A stretch of DNA of 64,000 bases from Lonicera japonica (GCA_021464415.1 CM038468.1:5766001-5830000), one strand, 5' to 3'. Counted from the first letter of the stretch, positions 31,562 through 45,099 are shown. Program-made: numbers and translations. The notes: generated by a model not told the origin, from the sequence alone.

Positions 31562-33423
31562 TGATAAACGCGCAATTTTGCATATGCTTACGCTCTTTTA
31601 ATTGAATTTATTGCATTTATCTTAACTTAGATTAATTAAACTAGCCCACTTTTGCACACACACTCAAAATATCAAGAATTACTTTAACATGGCTCACAGT
31701 AGCCTTCTTTAGTGTCTTAATGTGCCCATAAATTTTGGAAGCAAGTTTGGGAAGTTTTGGGAAGTAATCAAGAAAGATAGAAGACAAAAATCAAGGAATA
31801 TGCTATCATAGATCCACCTTCTGATTGATCAGAGGAGAAGCTTTGATCAATCAGAACCTTCCTTTTGTCCCAAATCTCTCCTTTAATTAATCAGAGGTGT
31901 TTTTCTGATCAATCAAATACCATTCAGAACTGAAAGGACAACCTCTAAAGAAGTTTTTTCCACCTCTTATGTATGGAAACTCATCAATAGTGATGGACTT
32001 TATATTTTTAGTTAGGCTCATTTGCTTGCCCCATAGGATCTTTAGAGAGTGTGATAGAATAACAATTGTTTGGGATTGTTTCTCCCTATATATAAACTTC
32101 TTTTTGTCCTCCATTTAAAGGGATGTAATTTTAGATCTGGATTCAAGTAATATAAGCTTATTTCCTACATTTGTTTCATTTACCACTTATTAAACTAGTT
32201 ATAGATACATTTGAGAGAAATGGAGATCACCAAAATGGTTTTTGTTCACACAACTATCATGGAGTATTCTCATTGCTAAGGCTAAAGGATGAAGTTTGCA
32301 ATGCATTAATTATGTAAGTTCAATTCTTATTCCATTGTTAGTATTGGTAAATACTTGTTGAATCATTCATCTTCTCTATTTAATCAGCCATTCATAAGCT
32401 AGTACGATAATTTTCATATGATGATTTGACTTTGTATGCCTTGTATACATAGATCTCAAGCATTAATGAGGAGATGATACATTTGTGTATTTCTTACTAC
32501 CCTATCTTCATTCCTTCTATGAATGAGATACTTTTCGTTGCCAAGCATGATTAGCCTTTGAATATTCATGGAAACACCATAAATTTGATATTTCAATCCT
32601 TGAATACTTTAATGTTATGTTAAGTTCTTTCTACACTTTATATGATTTTGATACTTAACATTTTTTTAGTTAAAGTGTTGCCAAGGAGAATATCTTAATT
32701 TTATGTCATAAATAACTTTACTAATCATTTTAAGGATTCAATTTGTATTTATCAAATATGTTTAAACTCGAATCTAGACCTCTTAATCTTAGACAAAGGA
32801 AATGTTATGATTTATTGAGCTAAACTTTATAGTTGGTCATTTTCATAATCTAGTTAATTGTCTAGGGGAAAACTAATAACGAGTTCTCAAATGCCTAGTT
32901 TAAATTTATACATTTTGTTTTGGTATATCTCAACTTTGTATTTTGGTTGAAAATTATATGGGAATGAGTTGCACTTGCTTCATACCTTTTGTTACAAGAT
33001 AAAAAGGCAAAATGCATTTGTGTTGAGTTTTGCTTACACACTTTTTTGTATGGCATTTATATGGGAATGAGTGGCTTATTCTTTACACCCTTTTGGTTAG
33101 AAAAGTGTAAGATACTCAAAACTTAGAAAATGCATTGAGAACTTTGAATGAGATTGATTGTACATGACATTGCAAAGCAAATAAATTCTATAATGCCTTA
33201 GCCTTTTCTCATAATTTGATACAACACTGTAATTTTTATTGTAAGACTTTAAAAGCAGCAACTAAAATTAACTAATTAACTTCTTTAAACAAAGCCTTGG
33301 ACTCGTAATTGCTACATCGTATTTTCGACTATCCTTGTGGTTCAATACTTGAACTTACCAAGTATTATAACTTGACAACCTACACTTGGGTTCCTAAGCG
33401 CGAAAATATTCTCGCACATCTCA
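31562..33423 (+). repeat. Degenerate Athila LTR
   Basis: It aligns along its length to the reverse complement of 3794-5734 with many substitutions and small indels. The palindrome zone is present at 31819-31917 but every central CpG is lost (forms GATTGATC, GATCAATC, AATTAATC). This fits a much older insertion. Confidence 0.8.
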
Positions 33424-35215
33424 TTTCAATCTTTCATGATCTGCATATGGCCTAAGCTGTTGCTTAAACAACTCCAGCAATAGGTCAGAAAGGTTCTATA
33501 GAGTGGTGACATTTTGATCAAAAAATTTGAAAATACATAAAATACTTAATATGTCTGTCACATGCCATAATATGATTATTTTGGACATTTTTTTTGGGAT
33601 CGAACGTATATAACAATATCACAGTATGTCTATAGTAGATTTAACTATGTTATTTCTAGTTTGTTAGACTTAAATTTTGATTTTAAATTCCAAAACTAAT
33701 CTTTAATTTGTTAGACTTAAATTTAAATTTTGATTTTAAATTCCAAAACTTATCTCTAATTTGTTAGACTTAATTTTTTATTTTAAATTTGAAAAACTTA
33801 TCTCTAATTTGCTAGGCTTAATTTTTTATTTTAAATTCCAAATTATTTGAATTTAAAAATGGATTATATCTTACATGTGTTTTCAAATCTTAGGATTCCA
33901 TAATTGTAGGACAAATCAGTTATAATTGTCAAAATCCAAAAGGACAACTTTGGAAAAACACAAAATAATTTAAAAACATTTAAATATTTTTTCAAATTTT
34001 GAAAAGATGATTATCCATAACATTGGGCCAAAAACTAATTTAAAAAATGTGTTGGGCTAAATGCAAAACAATTTAAATTTTTGGGGCTAAAAGCAAAAAG
34101 GCCTATTTTTTTTTCTAGTTTTGAGAAAAGTTATATATATGGATTTTCTATAGCGCTACCCATTTTAAAATACATATTTATCTTAGAAATTAAAGTAAAT
34201 AAATTTAATAACTTCACTTTTAATCTAGAATTACAAAAATTTCTATTTTAAAAATAGAATTTTATTTTTGACAATATACATTCAAAATCTTTTTTAATGA
34301 ATTAAAGTTCAACTATGATGTATGAATATCACATTCAAAAAATGCATTATATAAATTAGATAGAATCGTTGATTGATTGCCTTTTTAATGTGTTGAATAG
34401 AGAGAAAGTGGAGAAACAAGTTATAAAAGTTAAAAGTATGCTGAAAAATCAATTATGTCAAAAGCAAAAGGATCTAAAACTTCACATAACAATTTTTGTG
34501 GTAAGTATTATACTAAATATTACATTCTACTAAATTCATTTTGGCGTACCTCGATAGTAAGGTTAGTGTTTTGAACAACAAAACTAGATGTAAGAGATCT
34601 GCAATGATAATTACAAAAAATTACAAACACAAATGGAAAGTAGAAATTAAAAGAACATATGCATTATAAATCTAGTGCTTAAAACAACAAATTAAGCAAT
34701 AATAGATAAACGTACAAGAACATTTAAACAAAAATGAAAACAAACAATTTAGTTAAAAAAATCATAGGGAGACGTTAATTGTTCAATGCATAAGATACAA
34801 AATAAACTAGAAAAGAGAGAATGACTGCCAAAATATGACAGTAGCAAATTATAAAACTATGAAAAAGAGAGGAGTGGAAATCATCCATTTGTTTCATTAT
34901 ATGATTTAAGTTATTTAAAATAAATAACCTGTTGGTGCAGAAATCTAGAGCAAGTCTATTCCCGGCCACACAGTCAAATGATTGCAAAAATGATTGGAAT
35001 AAAAAAGAATTGAGCAGAATAAGACAATGATGTATAGAGTAGGTTTGCCCTATATGAAAATATGGGTTAGTCATCCTCTTGTGAATAAAGCTAGGAGCTT
35101 GGGCTGCTTTATATTATAATGAGTAAGTTCGGATTAAATTAAGAAATATCTATCTAACCCTTACAAGATTATAATGGAAGAAGTGTTAAGCCACTTAGAG
35201 TCTAAAATTCCTATA
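33424..35215. other. AT-rich intergenic region
   Basis: No gene recognised. 34050-34106 ('gggctaaatgcaaaacaattt', then 'gggctaaaagcaaaaaggcc') resembles 44540-44595 and its tandem copies, pointing to an unnamed dispersed repeat. Frames such as 34775-35074 lack any domain. Confidence 0.5.
33655..33845. repeat. Imperfect tandem repeat, about 50-57 bp, four units
   Basis: 'ttgttagacttaa ... attttaaattccaaaact' recurs four times with drift (33660, 33706, 33759, 33805). Confidence 0.75.
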
Positions 35216-36229
35216 TTAGGAGCTCTGTTGTATGCATGTGGACTTTTTTTCTATATATTTCTCTTTTATAATAAAAGCTTGATTACTTAACCCTTTCTTA
35301 GTTGTTGTTTGATTGTTCTTGGTCATTAAGGGAAGTAAATGATTCCCATATATATATGATAAAGAGAAAATGTGTGAGAGAGCTATTAGAGCAAGTCTGA
35401 GGCCATCCCTGGTCATCACTAACTCTAACGTTGCTTCTCCATGGATTATAGTGCATTTAATGCAGTTGGTGCACATTTAATAAAGTTGAGGGAGGCTCTG
35501 TGGCGTTGGTGGAGTTGGCAGCAGTCGCCCATGCTATCTGTACTTATTCTGACAGAGTGGTTGGCCAAAGAGCTTTAGAGCTTGTTAAAAGAGCTCGGGC
35601 TTTCGAGCTTCATAACTTGTTGTAAGAAGACAACCCTTAGGTTGGCTACCCATACTTTCTAAAACTCCTGGCTAGCAGGTGGCACTCAGGTAGAGCTCTC
35701 GAGCTCTTTTCATTATGGAAGATTAGGCTACTGACGTGGATGGACACGTGTCCTCTTGTTGTTGGTGAAGCAAATTAATTCGTTAATTTGCACCATCAAT
35801 GGTCTCCCTACTTTTTCCATTTGGCTTAAAGGAGCTAACTGGGGAGGATAAGCTTCAATTGAGTGTTAGAGGTAGATCTGAGCTCTTGTGGTTTAGCTGT
35901 CTAGAGAATGAATTTTGTAGCGAGTAATCAAGGCCTACTACTTCGAGAATTTGAGCACTTGGTTTTACTGATCTCATTTATTCTCATTATCCATCATTTA
36001 GAGCTCTTAATTAGGCCGTTACCTTTTAAACAAATCATGTCCATCCGTTCCACATTCTTTGGAAAATGTGTGATTATGTGGTAGTAGGTCTTCTAAGTGG
36101 ATAGTTATGGATTTTCCCTTATATAAACCCCTTAGACTTATAAGGATTTTCACTTCATCTTTCTTAAACCCTAGGCATTCTTAGAGCTAAGAATTCTCGA
36201 ATCCTTCTTTATTTCGCTATTCTGGCCTA
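35216..36229 (+). other. Probable promoter/LTR-like region upstream of the transposase-domain relic
   Basis: The stretch 35550-35720 is rich in GAGCTC/AGCTC words. A TTATATAAA box at 36119-36127 lies about 110 bases upstream of where coding-like sequence begins. Extra ORFs of this type in Tat/Ogre elements follow an LTR, so this may be that LTR. No second copy was found. Confidence 0.35.
36119..36127 (+). promoter_or_regulatory. TATA box
   Basis: TTATATAAACCCC is followed by a pyrimidine-rich leader. It is positioned to drive the reading frame that starts near 36435. Confidence 0.45.
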
Positions 36230-38548
36230 CAGTCCCCCTTTAGATCACTCCTTTAGGAGGTTTTCTAGCCTTCCTTTTGAGGAACTCATTGATTTCATCC
36301 CTTACTTCGCCCCTTCTAGTTCCTTTCACGCTTTAGCCCTTTTGATGGATGAGCTGACTAATCATGGGTGTAACCTCTAGATTCAGCCTCAAGGTGAGGG
36401 TGGATCCTCTTAAAGCATAGCTCTAGTTTTTGCTTTGACCTCACAGGCTCTACCGCCTATTGTTAATACCATCCATATCCTTGATAGCGATATGAACGAG
36501 GTCACTATTTGCCTTTCTCTTACTATTCAGACCTATAAGAACGCAATTAGGGCGTACTCAGAATACCTTAGCTCCCTGACTATTTTATCTATCTCTTCCA
36601 CTTTTTGTCAAGCAGATATCATAATCTTTAGGGATAGGTATCAGATCCCTGCTGGAGTCAGGATCAGAGCTCTTGGTCCCGAGGAGAGGGATTGTTATTT
36701 CTTGCCTAGCAATGTATGCTTTTACGAGTTTGCCTTCGAGCGCGGACTTAGGCTTCCGATGGAAGATCACCTAATAAAGTTCTTTGTTGCCTTGCACCTG
36801 GCTCTGGTGCAGGTTCTTCCTAACATGTGGAGCTGTTTGATATGGTCCATTCTGATTTTTAAAACTATCTTTGTAGGGAGCCACGAAATCTCCGTGGATG
36901 AGTTCTTGACTCTGTTCCAATGCAAGGACGATGGAAGTAAGAATAAGAGAACCCTTAGCTGTTCTTCAAGGCTAGGAGCTCCCAAGCTCATTCAGGGCCT
37001 TCCCAACAGCTTATTTAACTAGAAGAGGAGGTTCTTCTTTCTATCTGGAACAAGCTAGAAGCATGAGGCACAATGCCCTAAAGTTATTGATCTCCAAACC
37101 TGGTTCACTGAACTGAACTCCATTCGTAAGTCTTCGAGCTCTTCCCTTTTTCCTGTATTATTTTCACTTTTTTTGAGCTAAGAGAGGAGACCTACTCCCG
37201 TCTTTGGCGGGTGGATAGAGGACGCTAAGAGATTCTTTGTGAAGCATTATGCTGAAATCACCACCCCGAAGATGCTCTGGTGTTTTCGGCTGGGCCCTAA
37301 ACCCAGGGATATGAACCCAATTATTTAGACTATGGTAGCCAAACCTCTAAAGCTGGGCCCACAGTTCCCTCGGCCTTTGAGGAGGTATAAGAGGAGGGGA
37401 AGGAGGGAGGACTTTATAGGAGGAAGTCCAAATAACCTATAAGCTACTTTGCAAAGGGAACTATCATGAGCGTTACTCATCTGTGCTAGATCCCTTTTTT
37501 GCCCCTTCCAAGTAAGTTGTTCCTCCACCAACTTGTTTCTCTTAGTTCAAACAGAGCATTTCCAACTTGTCCTGACATGTTCTTCTTTGTGTGACATAGA
37601 TGTGCCCCTGGCAATCAATCTAGAAAAGTCGAGCAAGAAGAAAAGAACTCTTTAGAAGGATCCTCAGGTGACAAAGAGATCCAAGCTGAGCGAGGGGTCC
37701 TCAGTCCCCCCTTCCCAGCTTCTAGTGCATGGAGACATCACATCTGTCTCGGAGAAAGATGTGGGCAAGAGGGCACAGTCAGCTCGTACGTGGCTGAGCT
37801 CCATGGCCATCCTCCCACCCCTAGGTTTGCAGGACACTAGCTTGAGAGGGTTGAAGAGCTCATGGATGAGGGAGCACCCTCTCCTTCTCCAAGGGGGGGC
37901 TTATCCTGTCAAGACTGTTTATAAGCGGGTGGTCTCTAATGATGAGGACTTGCAGGAGCTCGACCATGCTGAAGCCCAATGACAGTCAGCTTTTAGGGGT
38001 ACCGCAAGCTCTGGCATGCCTTAGTCCTTCGGATGAGATGGTTTAAGTTTCATCATTCCTGCGGTGACCTTACCTCCTTTGGGCAAATGTATGCTCGAGA
38101 ATGCTAGGGAGGCAGGAACCGGCAAGGTGGCCGATGAGTTTGGTTTCCACATGAGTTAGGTGAGCCCTTCTGCATTGCTTCCTCTTTTCTTTTTCATTTT
38201 ACCTTTTTGGGCTCTCCTCAACCATGCTTTCTTTTTTAGGCCCTTTCCCTTTATCTTTTCTACTCTACCCTTCATATAGATAAAGAAGGAATTGGCTATT
38301 GGCCACTTTTCGCTGAATTGGAGAAAGCTTGGAATCACCTCAAAGAACTGCGGGCAGATTATGACGGGGCGCTAGCCCGAGCTAAGAAGGCCACAAAAGA
38401 GTCTGCATGCCTGAGGAATGCCTTAGATAAGGCGCAGATAGCTGTAAAGCTTGAGTGCAAGGGAAAGGAAGAGGTTCAGAAACTCATGGAGGTTGAGCAA
38501 GAAGGAAGAGAGGAGACCATTAATAGTGTTAAGGAGCTTCAAACATAG
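36230..38548 (+). pseudogene. Gene relic with plant 'putative gypsy-type transposase' domain and coiled-coil tail
   Basis: An open frame 36435-37022 (195 aa) carries the core of the plant domain annotated as 'transposase (putative) gypsy type'. It reads FRDRYQIPAGVRIRALGPEE, then CFYEFAFERGLRLPM, then LVQVLPNMWSCLIW, and ends GLPNSLFN at a TAG where relatives have tryptophan, followed by RRFFFLSGT in the same frame. Later fragments match the usual architecture: a lysine-rich linker and 37668-37982, then a coiled-coil frame at 38318-38548 (HLKELRADYDGALARAKKAT). Such ORFs accompany Tat/Ogre retrotransposons. Despite the name, transposase activity has not been shown as far as I know. Several stops and frame changes show it is dead. 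Intron positions could not be resolved. Confidence 0.65.
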
Positions 38549-38621
38549 CTAGCCATAAAAAAGGAGTTGTCTACTTCCTTCCGCCAGAATGAGGTCATGA
38601 AGAACCAAGTCTCAGAGCTGG

Positions 38622-39118
38622 TGTGACGCCCCGAATCCCGTTATGAGATTTTCACTTCCAGAACCTGATTAATCACGGATGCCGTGCGCGACGGCGGGTT
38701 AAAAATATAAAATCCACAGCTTTTAAAAACTTTTCTTAAATAAAATGTGATCCCATTTATAGTCCCGTTTTACAAAATCCCAGCATGTGGAGTTCATTTA
38801 AATAAAAACTAAACTTGTGAGATTTACAAAGCATAATTACACAAATACAATCACATCCAACTCCACATATATATAAAAAACCATTTATACAAATCCATGA
38901 TCCTTTACCCAAAATAGTTGTAAAGTCCATACATAATTACAAATAGTTTAACACTACCAAATATTATACACATGGTCCTTTGTCGAAGGACACAAAGGTC
39001 ATATGGACATCAGAGGCTTCTAATTGGATACACCACACTCCAGAAACCGAAGCCTATCCTACAAAACTGTTAGAAAAAATGGATAAGCTAAATCCGGATT
39101 CAATGGGAACTATATAGG
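38622..39118 (+). repeat. Probable gypsy LTR fragment
   Basis: The segment begins TGTGACGCCCCGAATCCCG, a common start of plant Ty3/gypsy LTRs, interrupts the coiled-coil relic, and ends abruptly where the GMC-upstream duplicate begins. Only one end is seen and there is no coding sequence. Confidence 0.4.
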
Positions 39119-41679
39119 TTTCGAATTAGACAATTTAAAATTGCTTGATTCATGAATTATCTAATTTGAGCGTTTAGTTACAAAAATGAAATAATATATA
39201 ATGTCATAAATTTGAGTTAATACTTAAGACATTAAATAAGAAAATGTAGAAATATAGTTGAAATCATAGAACTAATAATTATTATACAAGTTTATGTTGA
39301 AAAAATCACACAATTTATTTTATTGAAATGGAACTATTTACATTTTGTTAATATACAATGAAATAATTATAAATGATATAATTTACATGACTAAAGGAGC
39401 TCTTAATTGTTGAATTGAATAAGTGTATTGCTATTTACATTCCAAGTGCGTCCTTTATTTAATAACTTGATATGATATTTAGTACGTGATACTTTTCAGT
39501 GTACTTTATTTATACTTTTTATGTTAAATTTTAGACTGCCAATAAAAGAAAAAAAATCAACGTGTCAAAAGTAGTGTACGTAGTTCCAGTCTCAGTCTCG
39601 AGATATAGCTTGAATTTATTTTTTGTATACAAATATAGTTTTTGAGTTCTTATTTTAATACAATAAAAAGTTTGATACCGCGTTTAATCTTTTTGTTATA
39701 AGGATGAGAATAATGTCAATTATGCGGCTTCAACTCTCATAAAAATATAATTACACCCATTATCAATAGTGAACCTTTTGTCGTGATAGTTTATGGGCAA
39801 TTATTCCACTTTATCCAATCATGAAATTATTTATTTGTAGAATATTGTCATTTTCAATATTTTGCAATATGTTGTATGTAGTTCCAAATTTAAGTGGCCG
39901 GTATTGGTATTCCCTTTCTTACTTACACGATCAATGAGGACTTGAAAATTTTCAAACGGATAGATTAATGTAGATATTTAATTAAGCTGGACTATATTAG
40001 AATCGAAAACTAGCTCTGAAAAATAAATAAATTAGTTTGGCTACAACTCTGATCAGTTTGGGGTTGGATCCTCCCTTGCTTCCACCCTAGTTCACTTGTA
40101 GTAAGGAAGAAATTTATACCATAATTTACAAGAAGAAAAAACGTTACACGTTATATGGAAATAGATAGCAATGTGTTTTGTACTTCAATTTACGAATTTG
40201 ACAATTTAAAATTGCTTAATTCATGAATTACCTAATATATTTGAGCCTTTGGTTGCAGAAATAAAATAATATATAATGTCATAAATTTAAGTTAATACTT
40301 AAGACATACCACTTATTCTTTATTAAATGACAATATAATTATACCCATTATAAATAGTGAACCTTTTGTAGTCATTATCAATAGTACGTGAATAAGGCAA
40401 TTTTATTTCCTCCTTATCCAATCTTGAAAATTATTTATTTGTAAAATATTGTCATTTTCAATTCGGGAAACTGTATACGTATTAAGATTATGTGGCTTGT
40501 AATATTTCGCAATATCTTGTATATTGCCCCAAATTTGACTTTAGATTCATCTTAATTACAAACAGTTTTTGCAGAAGATCGAGTTCTAATTTAAGTGCTA
40601 TTGGTATTTCCTTCTTGCTTACACGATCAATCAAGAGAGGACTCGAAAATTTTGAAACGGATAGATTAATGTAGATATTTAATTAAGCTGGAGAATATTA
40701 AAATTGAAAACCAGCTCTAAAATAAAATAAAATAGTATGGGCTACAACCCTGGTTAGTCTGGGGTTGGATCCTGGATCCCTTGCTTCCCCCCTAGTTAAC
40801 TTTTAGTAAGGAAGAAATTTATGCCGTAATTTACAAGAAGAAAAAACATACACGTTAATTATATGGATAGCAATGTGTTCTGTAGTAAGTTTTTCTCAAT
40901 TTTATAATTAATCAATTCAATTATGTTTTGTACTCCAATTTACGAATTAGATAATTTAAAATTGTTTAATTCATGAATTATTAAATTTAAGCGTTTGGTT
41001 GTAAAATAAATTAATATATAATGTCATAAACTTAAGTTAATTCTTAAGACATTTCACTTATTATTTATTAAATGACAAAAATGGAGCATTCAAATTTGAC
41101 TTTTTATATAACAAAATTCTATTTTCATTCTTTCTCATATGTAAATTAAATTCATGTCGAACCCGTCTCCTCTACGGGGACTTATCCACTGCATACTAAT
41201 GTTGCTTCAATCTTTAGGTTTTAGTTTGAGCAAGTGGATATGATTTGGACACATTATACTTGCCCGACGCTTAATATGGCAGTCGCTGTTTGTAGTTTTG
41301 TACTCTACAAAATATTTGGTTATACTCTACTTTTCATTCGATAACAAACGAGTATAAGTTTACATATTCGGTGTTTATGAACCGAGTAACGCATTTTCAA
41401 GTTTATTCTCTTCACTCGTAAAGCGAATAATATGCACTTATTCGTTTATCATCGGACAAATGAAAAAATAGAGTGTCACTGTGTAAAAAGTGGTGTGCAA
41501 ATAATAGCTGCCTTTAATATAGTGCTAAACTAGGTCGTTTTATATCATTATACTTTCATGCCATCACTTCCTTACTTTACCCCTCTGTCTTCTATTTTTC
41601 TCTTCCATTTCTCTCTTCCCCAAATCTTATTCTTCAAATTCCAAACCAACTATAGCTATTATCCATGGCTATTATAACA

Positions 41680-41683
<4 letters not shown>

Positions 41684-41720
<37 letters not shown>
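41684..41720. repeat. (AG)n microsatellite
   Basis: A pure AG run of about 37 bases. The corresponding site in the first copy (25190-25205) is shorter. Confidence 0.9.
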
Positions 41721-41727
<7 letters not shown>

Positions 41728-42160
41728 AGAAAAGAGCATCAAATGAAACAAAGAAAGAAACTTGTTTTTTCCTCTTTTTTTTTACTAAACCAAAAAAATT
41801 GACAGTCTACGATGGAATAATGAGAAAAAAAAAAAAGACAAGAAAATTTTCAAAACTTAATTTGGTGATTGAAAACCAATCTTCAAATCGAAGAAAATAT
41901 ATAATTTGATGGGTTTGCAACAAATTCAAAGTTGTATTTTGTTTGGTTAGTATCTCCTTCTCTAAGACACACACACACACGTGTGCATGCATACAGAAAA
42001 TAGCCAAACAAAGTTTTACTTTGTTATTTTCAATAAGACATTAATTTCAATCTAATTAATGGTTGATAATACAACTCATTCACTATGTCAAACTAAAAAT
42101 AAGAATATTAATTTTAACAAATTTTAAAAAAATATTATAATAAATTATGATACTTCCAAT

Positions 42161-42191
<31 letters not shown>

Positions 42192-42210
42192 TTATTATTA
42201 TTATTATTAT
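42161..42210. repeat. (AAT)n followed by (ATT)n, self-complementary
   Basis: About ten ATA/AAT units run directly into about seven ATT units, so the tract can fold back on itself. Confidence 0.85.
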
Positions 42211-42660
42211 AGATATAGATTATATAATATCTCTTACAATTATTTTGATTTTGTTTAAAGGAAAGAAAAATAAGAGAATAAGGGAGATTTTCTTATTTAA
42301 TTGATATAATATATGAGTAGGGTTAGTTCTATTTATAGTAGGGTATATATGTGTCATATGATACGGTGAAATAAATAAGATCAAGTAACGAGTTAAAAAC
42401 AAATAGGAGTTAATTGTATTTATATTAGGGTATACCTATACCATCCAGCACGGTTAAATAAGGTGGATCAGGTAATGGGATAAAAACAAATAAGGTGTTG
42501 ACCGATCTAATGAGGCAAACATAAATATGTCTATTTAATGTTGATCCCACTAAAGCTAGTTTAGAATTTTGAACAACCGAAAAGTTTGTCCAATCTTCAT
42601 ACCGGAAAAACTAAAAATAGACCGGATTGGATCACCTTGTTTTTAATCCTTTAGTGAAAA

Positions 42661-43488
42661 TTTTCATCATATTTTAATCTTAGGAAAATTCTGGTTTAAC
42701 AAATTAAACTCAATTTTAGATGTGAAAATAATCCAACTTCATTTGTCAATATGTAATGAAAATGGTCCACAAATTGGGTTGGTGCACTATGAATGCTCTT
42801 AGAAATGATATATCGAGATGATCAATAATGTACAAATACATAAAGCACACATTCTTAAATGCTAATCAATATTTTTACATAATTTTATAGTCACAATAGA
42901 TATTGTTTAATTGTTTGGTGGACAACTCTAATCCTGATTTGGATTTAGGGCTTGGATCTTCTTAAGAAACCACTTCAGGTGGTTTTTGATTTATATATTA
43001 ATTTTTGCCTTTATAACCACCTCTGTAGGGGTAGTTATTATATTTAACAAATTGGGATTTATCCCAAAATTTTAAGGGTCTCTTTACTCAAACTCATTAC
43101 ATTTACAAAATTAGTGAAAGGCCGAATTTAACCCAATTGTTTTTGTTTTAGCCAAAATTCAGAAATAATTTTCTTTTCCAATATCCTAATTTTTTTAAGA
43201 TTAATCTTATTAAATTATCCTTATTAAATGATAATGTTGTTATCTCCTTTAATTTTAGACAATTTATAATACAATTAACAATAGATATTTGTCACCTCGA
43301 TAGTATTTATTATTACATCTAATATAATTAATAGTAGATATTTATGACAAATGCATAAATAATTAATAATAGATATTTTTAAAATAATTAAATAATCCAT
43401 AATACAGATGAATTAAAGTCTACATTTCTTTTCATAGACTATTATTCGTTTATTTATGAAGGATTTGAAGATTGACCCCCCTAATTAT
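42661..43488. other. AT-rich intergenic region left of the triplication
   Basis: No gene recognised. ATTAT at 43484-43488 is the left breakpoint homology of the triplication. Confidence 0.5.
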
Positions 43489-45099
43489 GGTGGCAAATAC
43501 CATTTATTACGAAGATGAACATTGCATTAAAAAAAATGTCTTTATGACATCAATCAACAACATCAAAGTTTAGTGTCCGTGGCGAAAGATGGAATATACA
43601 AAAATTTCATTGTGAATTTTTGTGTTGTTGCAATCATGCAATATGTGATCTAAGTGACCACCAGTAATGCTCTATTTGGTGTTAAGTAATGATTGTTAGA
43701 ATATTCATTATATGGTCGATAAATTATTTCTTCCTATTCTTTTGAACCCCTCACTTTTTACATTATTTCATATTTAACATTCTTGATCTTGATATATTTA
43801 ATACAACTCTATTTTTAATTTTACTTGTGTAATATCTTTTTAATATGACTGTATTTTTAGTTTAACTTGTGTAATGTCTTTTTATTATGACTGTCTTTTG
43901 ATTTTTACTTATGTAATATATTTTTAATATGACTGTGTTTTTTATTTTGACTTGTGTGATTTCTTTTTTAATATGACTATATTTTTATTTTTAATTGTGT
44001 ATTTTTTTAATATGACTATGTTTTTAATTTTATTTAATTGTAATATTTACTAGTAAGATGTCTTCTAGGTGCCCTAAGTTTTAATATTTGATATTTTTAA
44101 TATGGCTATACTTTAGCTTTACTTGTGTGATATCTTTTTTAATATTAATGTATTTTTTAGTACATTGTGTATAATATTTACATTTAATATATTTTGTAGA
44201 TGCTCCAAGTTTAATTTTTGATATATTTGTATTTACTGCAAGTCAACTTCTTAATTTTTCTAATATATATTTATCATATGGCAATTAAAAATTACAAAAA
44301 GTTATCACTAGTAGTTACATTTACGAATTTTAAAATTTGAATTTAAAAGCATATAAATCCCTAAAAAAATATATATATTCTAACAACAAATAAATATAAT
44401 TGTAGGTGAATAATAAATTTAAATTTGAAAAATTTTAAAAGGATAAGATGGAAAAAATATAAAAGAAAAAAAATCATTTATAAAATACATATTTAGTAAT
44501 TATTCACTTATTTTGGCCAATTACTAATTTCTCAAATGTAGTGGGTTAAAAGCAAAACAATTTAAATTCTCTGGGCTAAAAACAAAAAGCCTCTATTATA
44601 TTTACCCCTACCAAGAAATTAATTCTATTATTCGCCTCTTTTCGGGGATTATTGAACCTTTTTTCCAAACCTCTATTTTGACAAGAATTGGTATTAACTT
44701 CAGGTATTACCTAAGAACTAATTGTCCTAAAATTATGATTTTATTAATATTAGTTGTTCTGTTATGAAATAAGGAGACCAAACATGCTTAGAACACTTTG
44801 AAAACGATACTCTCAATAGTGTGCTACTTCAAGAGTATATCCAAGGCGTGAAAAATGGAGAGTTTTCAATAGTGCCGCTTTAGGAACAAAATATTAGGAA
44901 TATATACTAGTTAAACTCAGCCACTGTCTTACAATATTTGGAATCATATATTGATTCAACCATTTATTACAAGTGTTGGCAAGATGACCATCTTTTAGTA
45001 GTCATATCTTTCCTTCAGGAATTGACAAAGACCTAATAGATTTTCTTAGGTTATGTATAAATTGATTATGTAGAAGGATGAGTGATGATACTTTGTTTT

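Larger units (their letters stand above)
28660..33423 (+). mobile_element. Decayed Athila 3' end (internal region plus LTR), interrupted by a solo LTR
   Basis: 28660-29543 is the reverse complement, with about 10-20% change by eye, of 5735-6640 of the intact Athila. It includes the junction text 'gggactagcaagagtttagtt'. 31562-33423 corresponds to a full Athila LTR read in the other direction, starting TGATAAACGCG and ending near 33423 after 'cttgggttcctaagcgcg'. Between them, 29544-31555 is a later insertion. Upstream internal sequence and the other LTR are gone. Confidence 0.8.
39119..42660. repeat. Diverged second copy of the GMC gene's upstream DNA, internally reiterated
   Basis: The block aligns in the same orientation with 23390-25480 and 27981-28659, without the solo LTR and Pack-MULE found there. 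The proximal part (lacking any coding exon) is present about three times in tandem: 39770-40170, 40360-40850 and on to 41040 show the same order of landmarks ('acacgatcaatca', 'tttggggttggatcctccc', 'tgtactccaatttacgaatt'). No GMC exon survives beside it. Confidence 0.65.

Noticed and set aside
36435..37022. Taking the 'putative transposase' domain as evidence for an active DNA transposon
   Set aside because: The domain name is historical. There are no terminal inverted repeats or catalytic triad visible, and the frame is broken.
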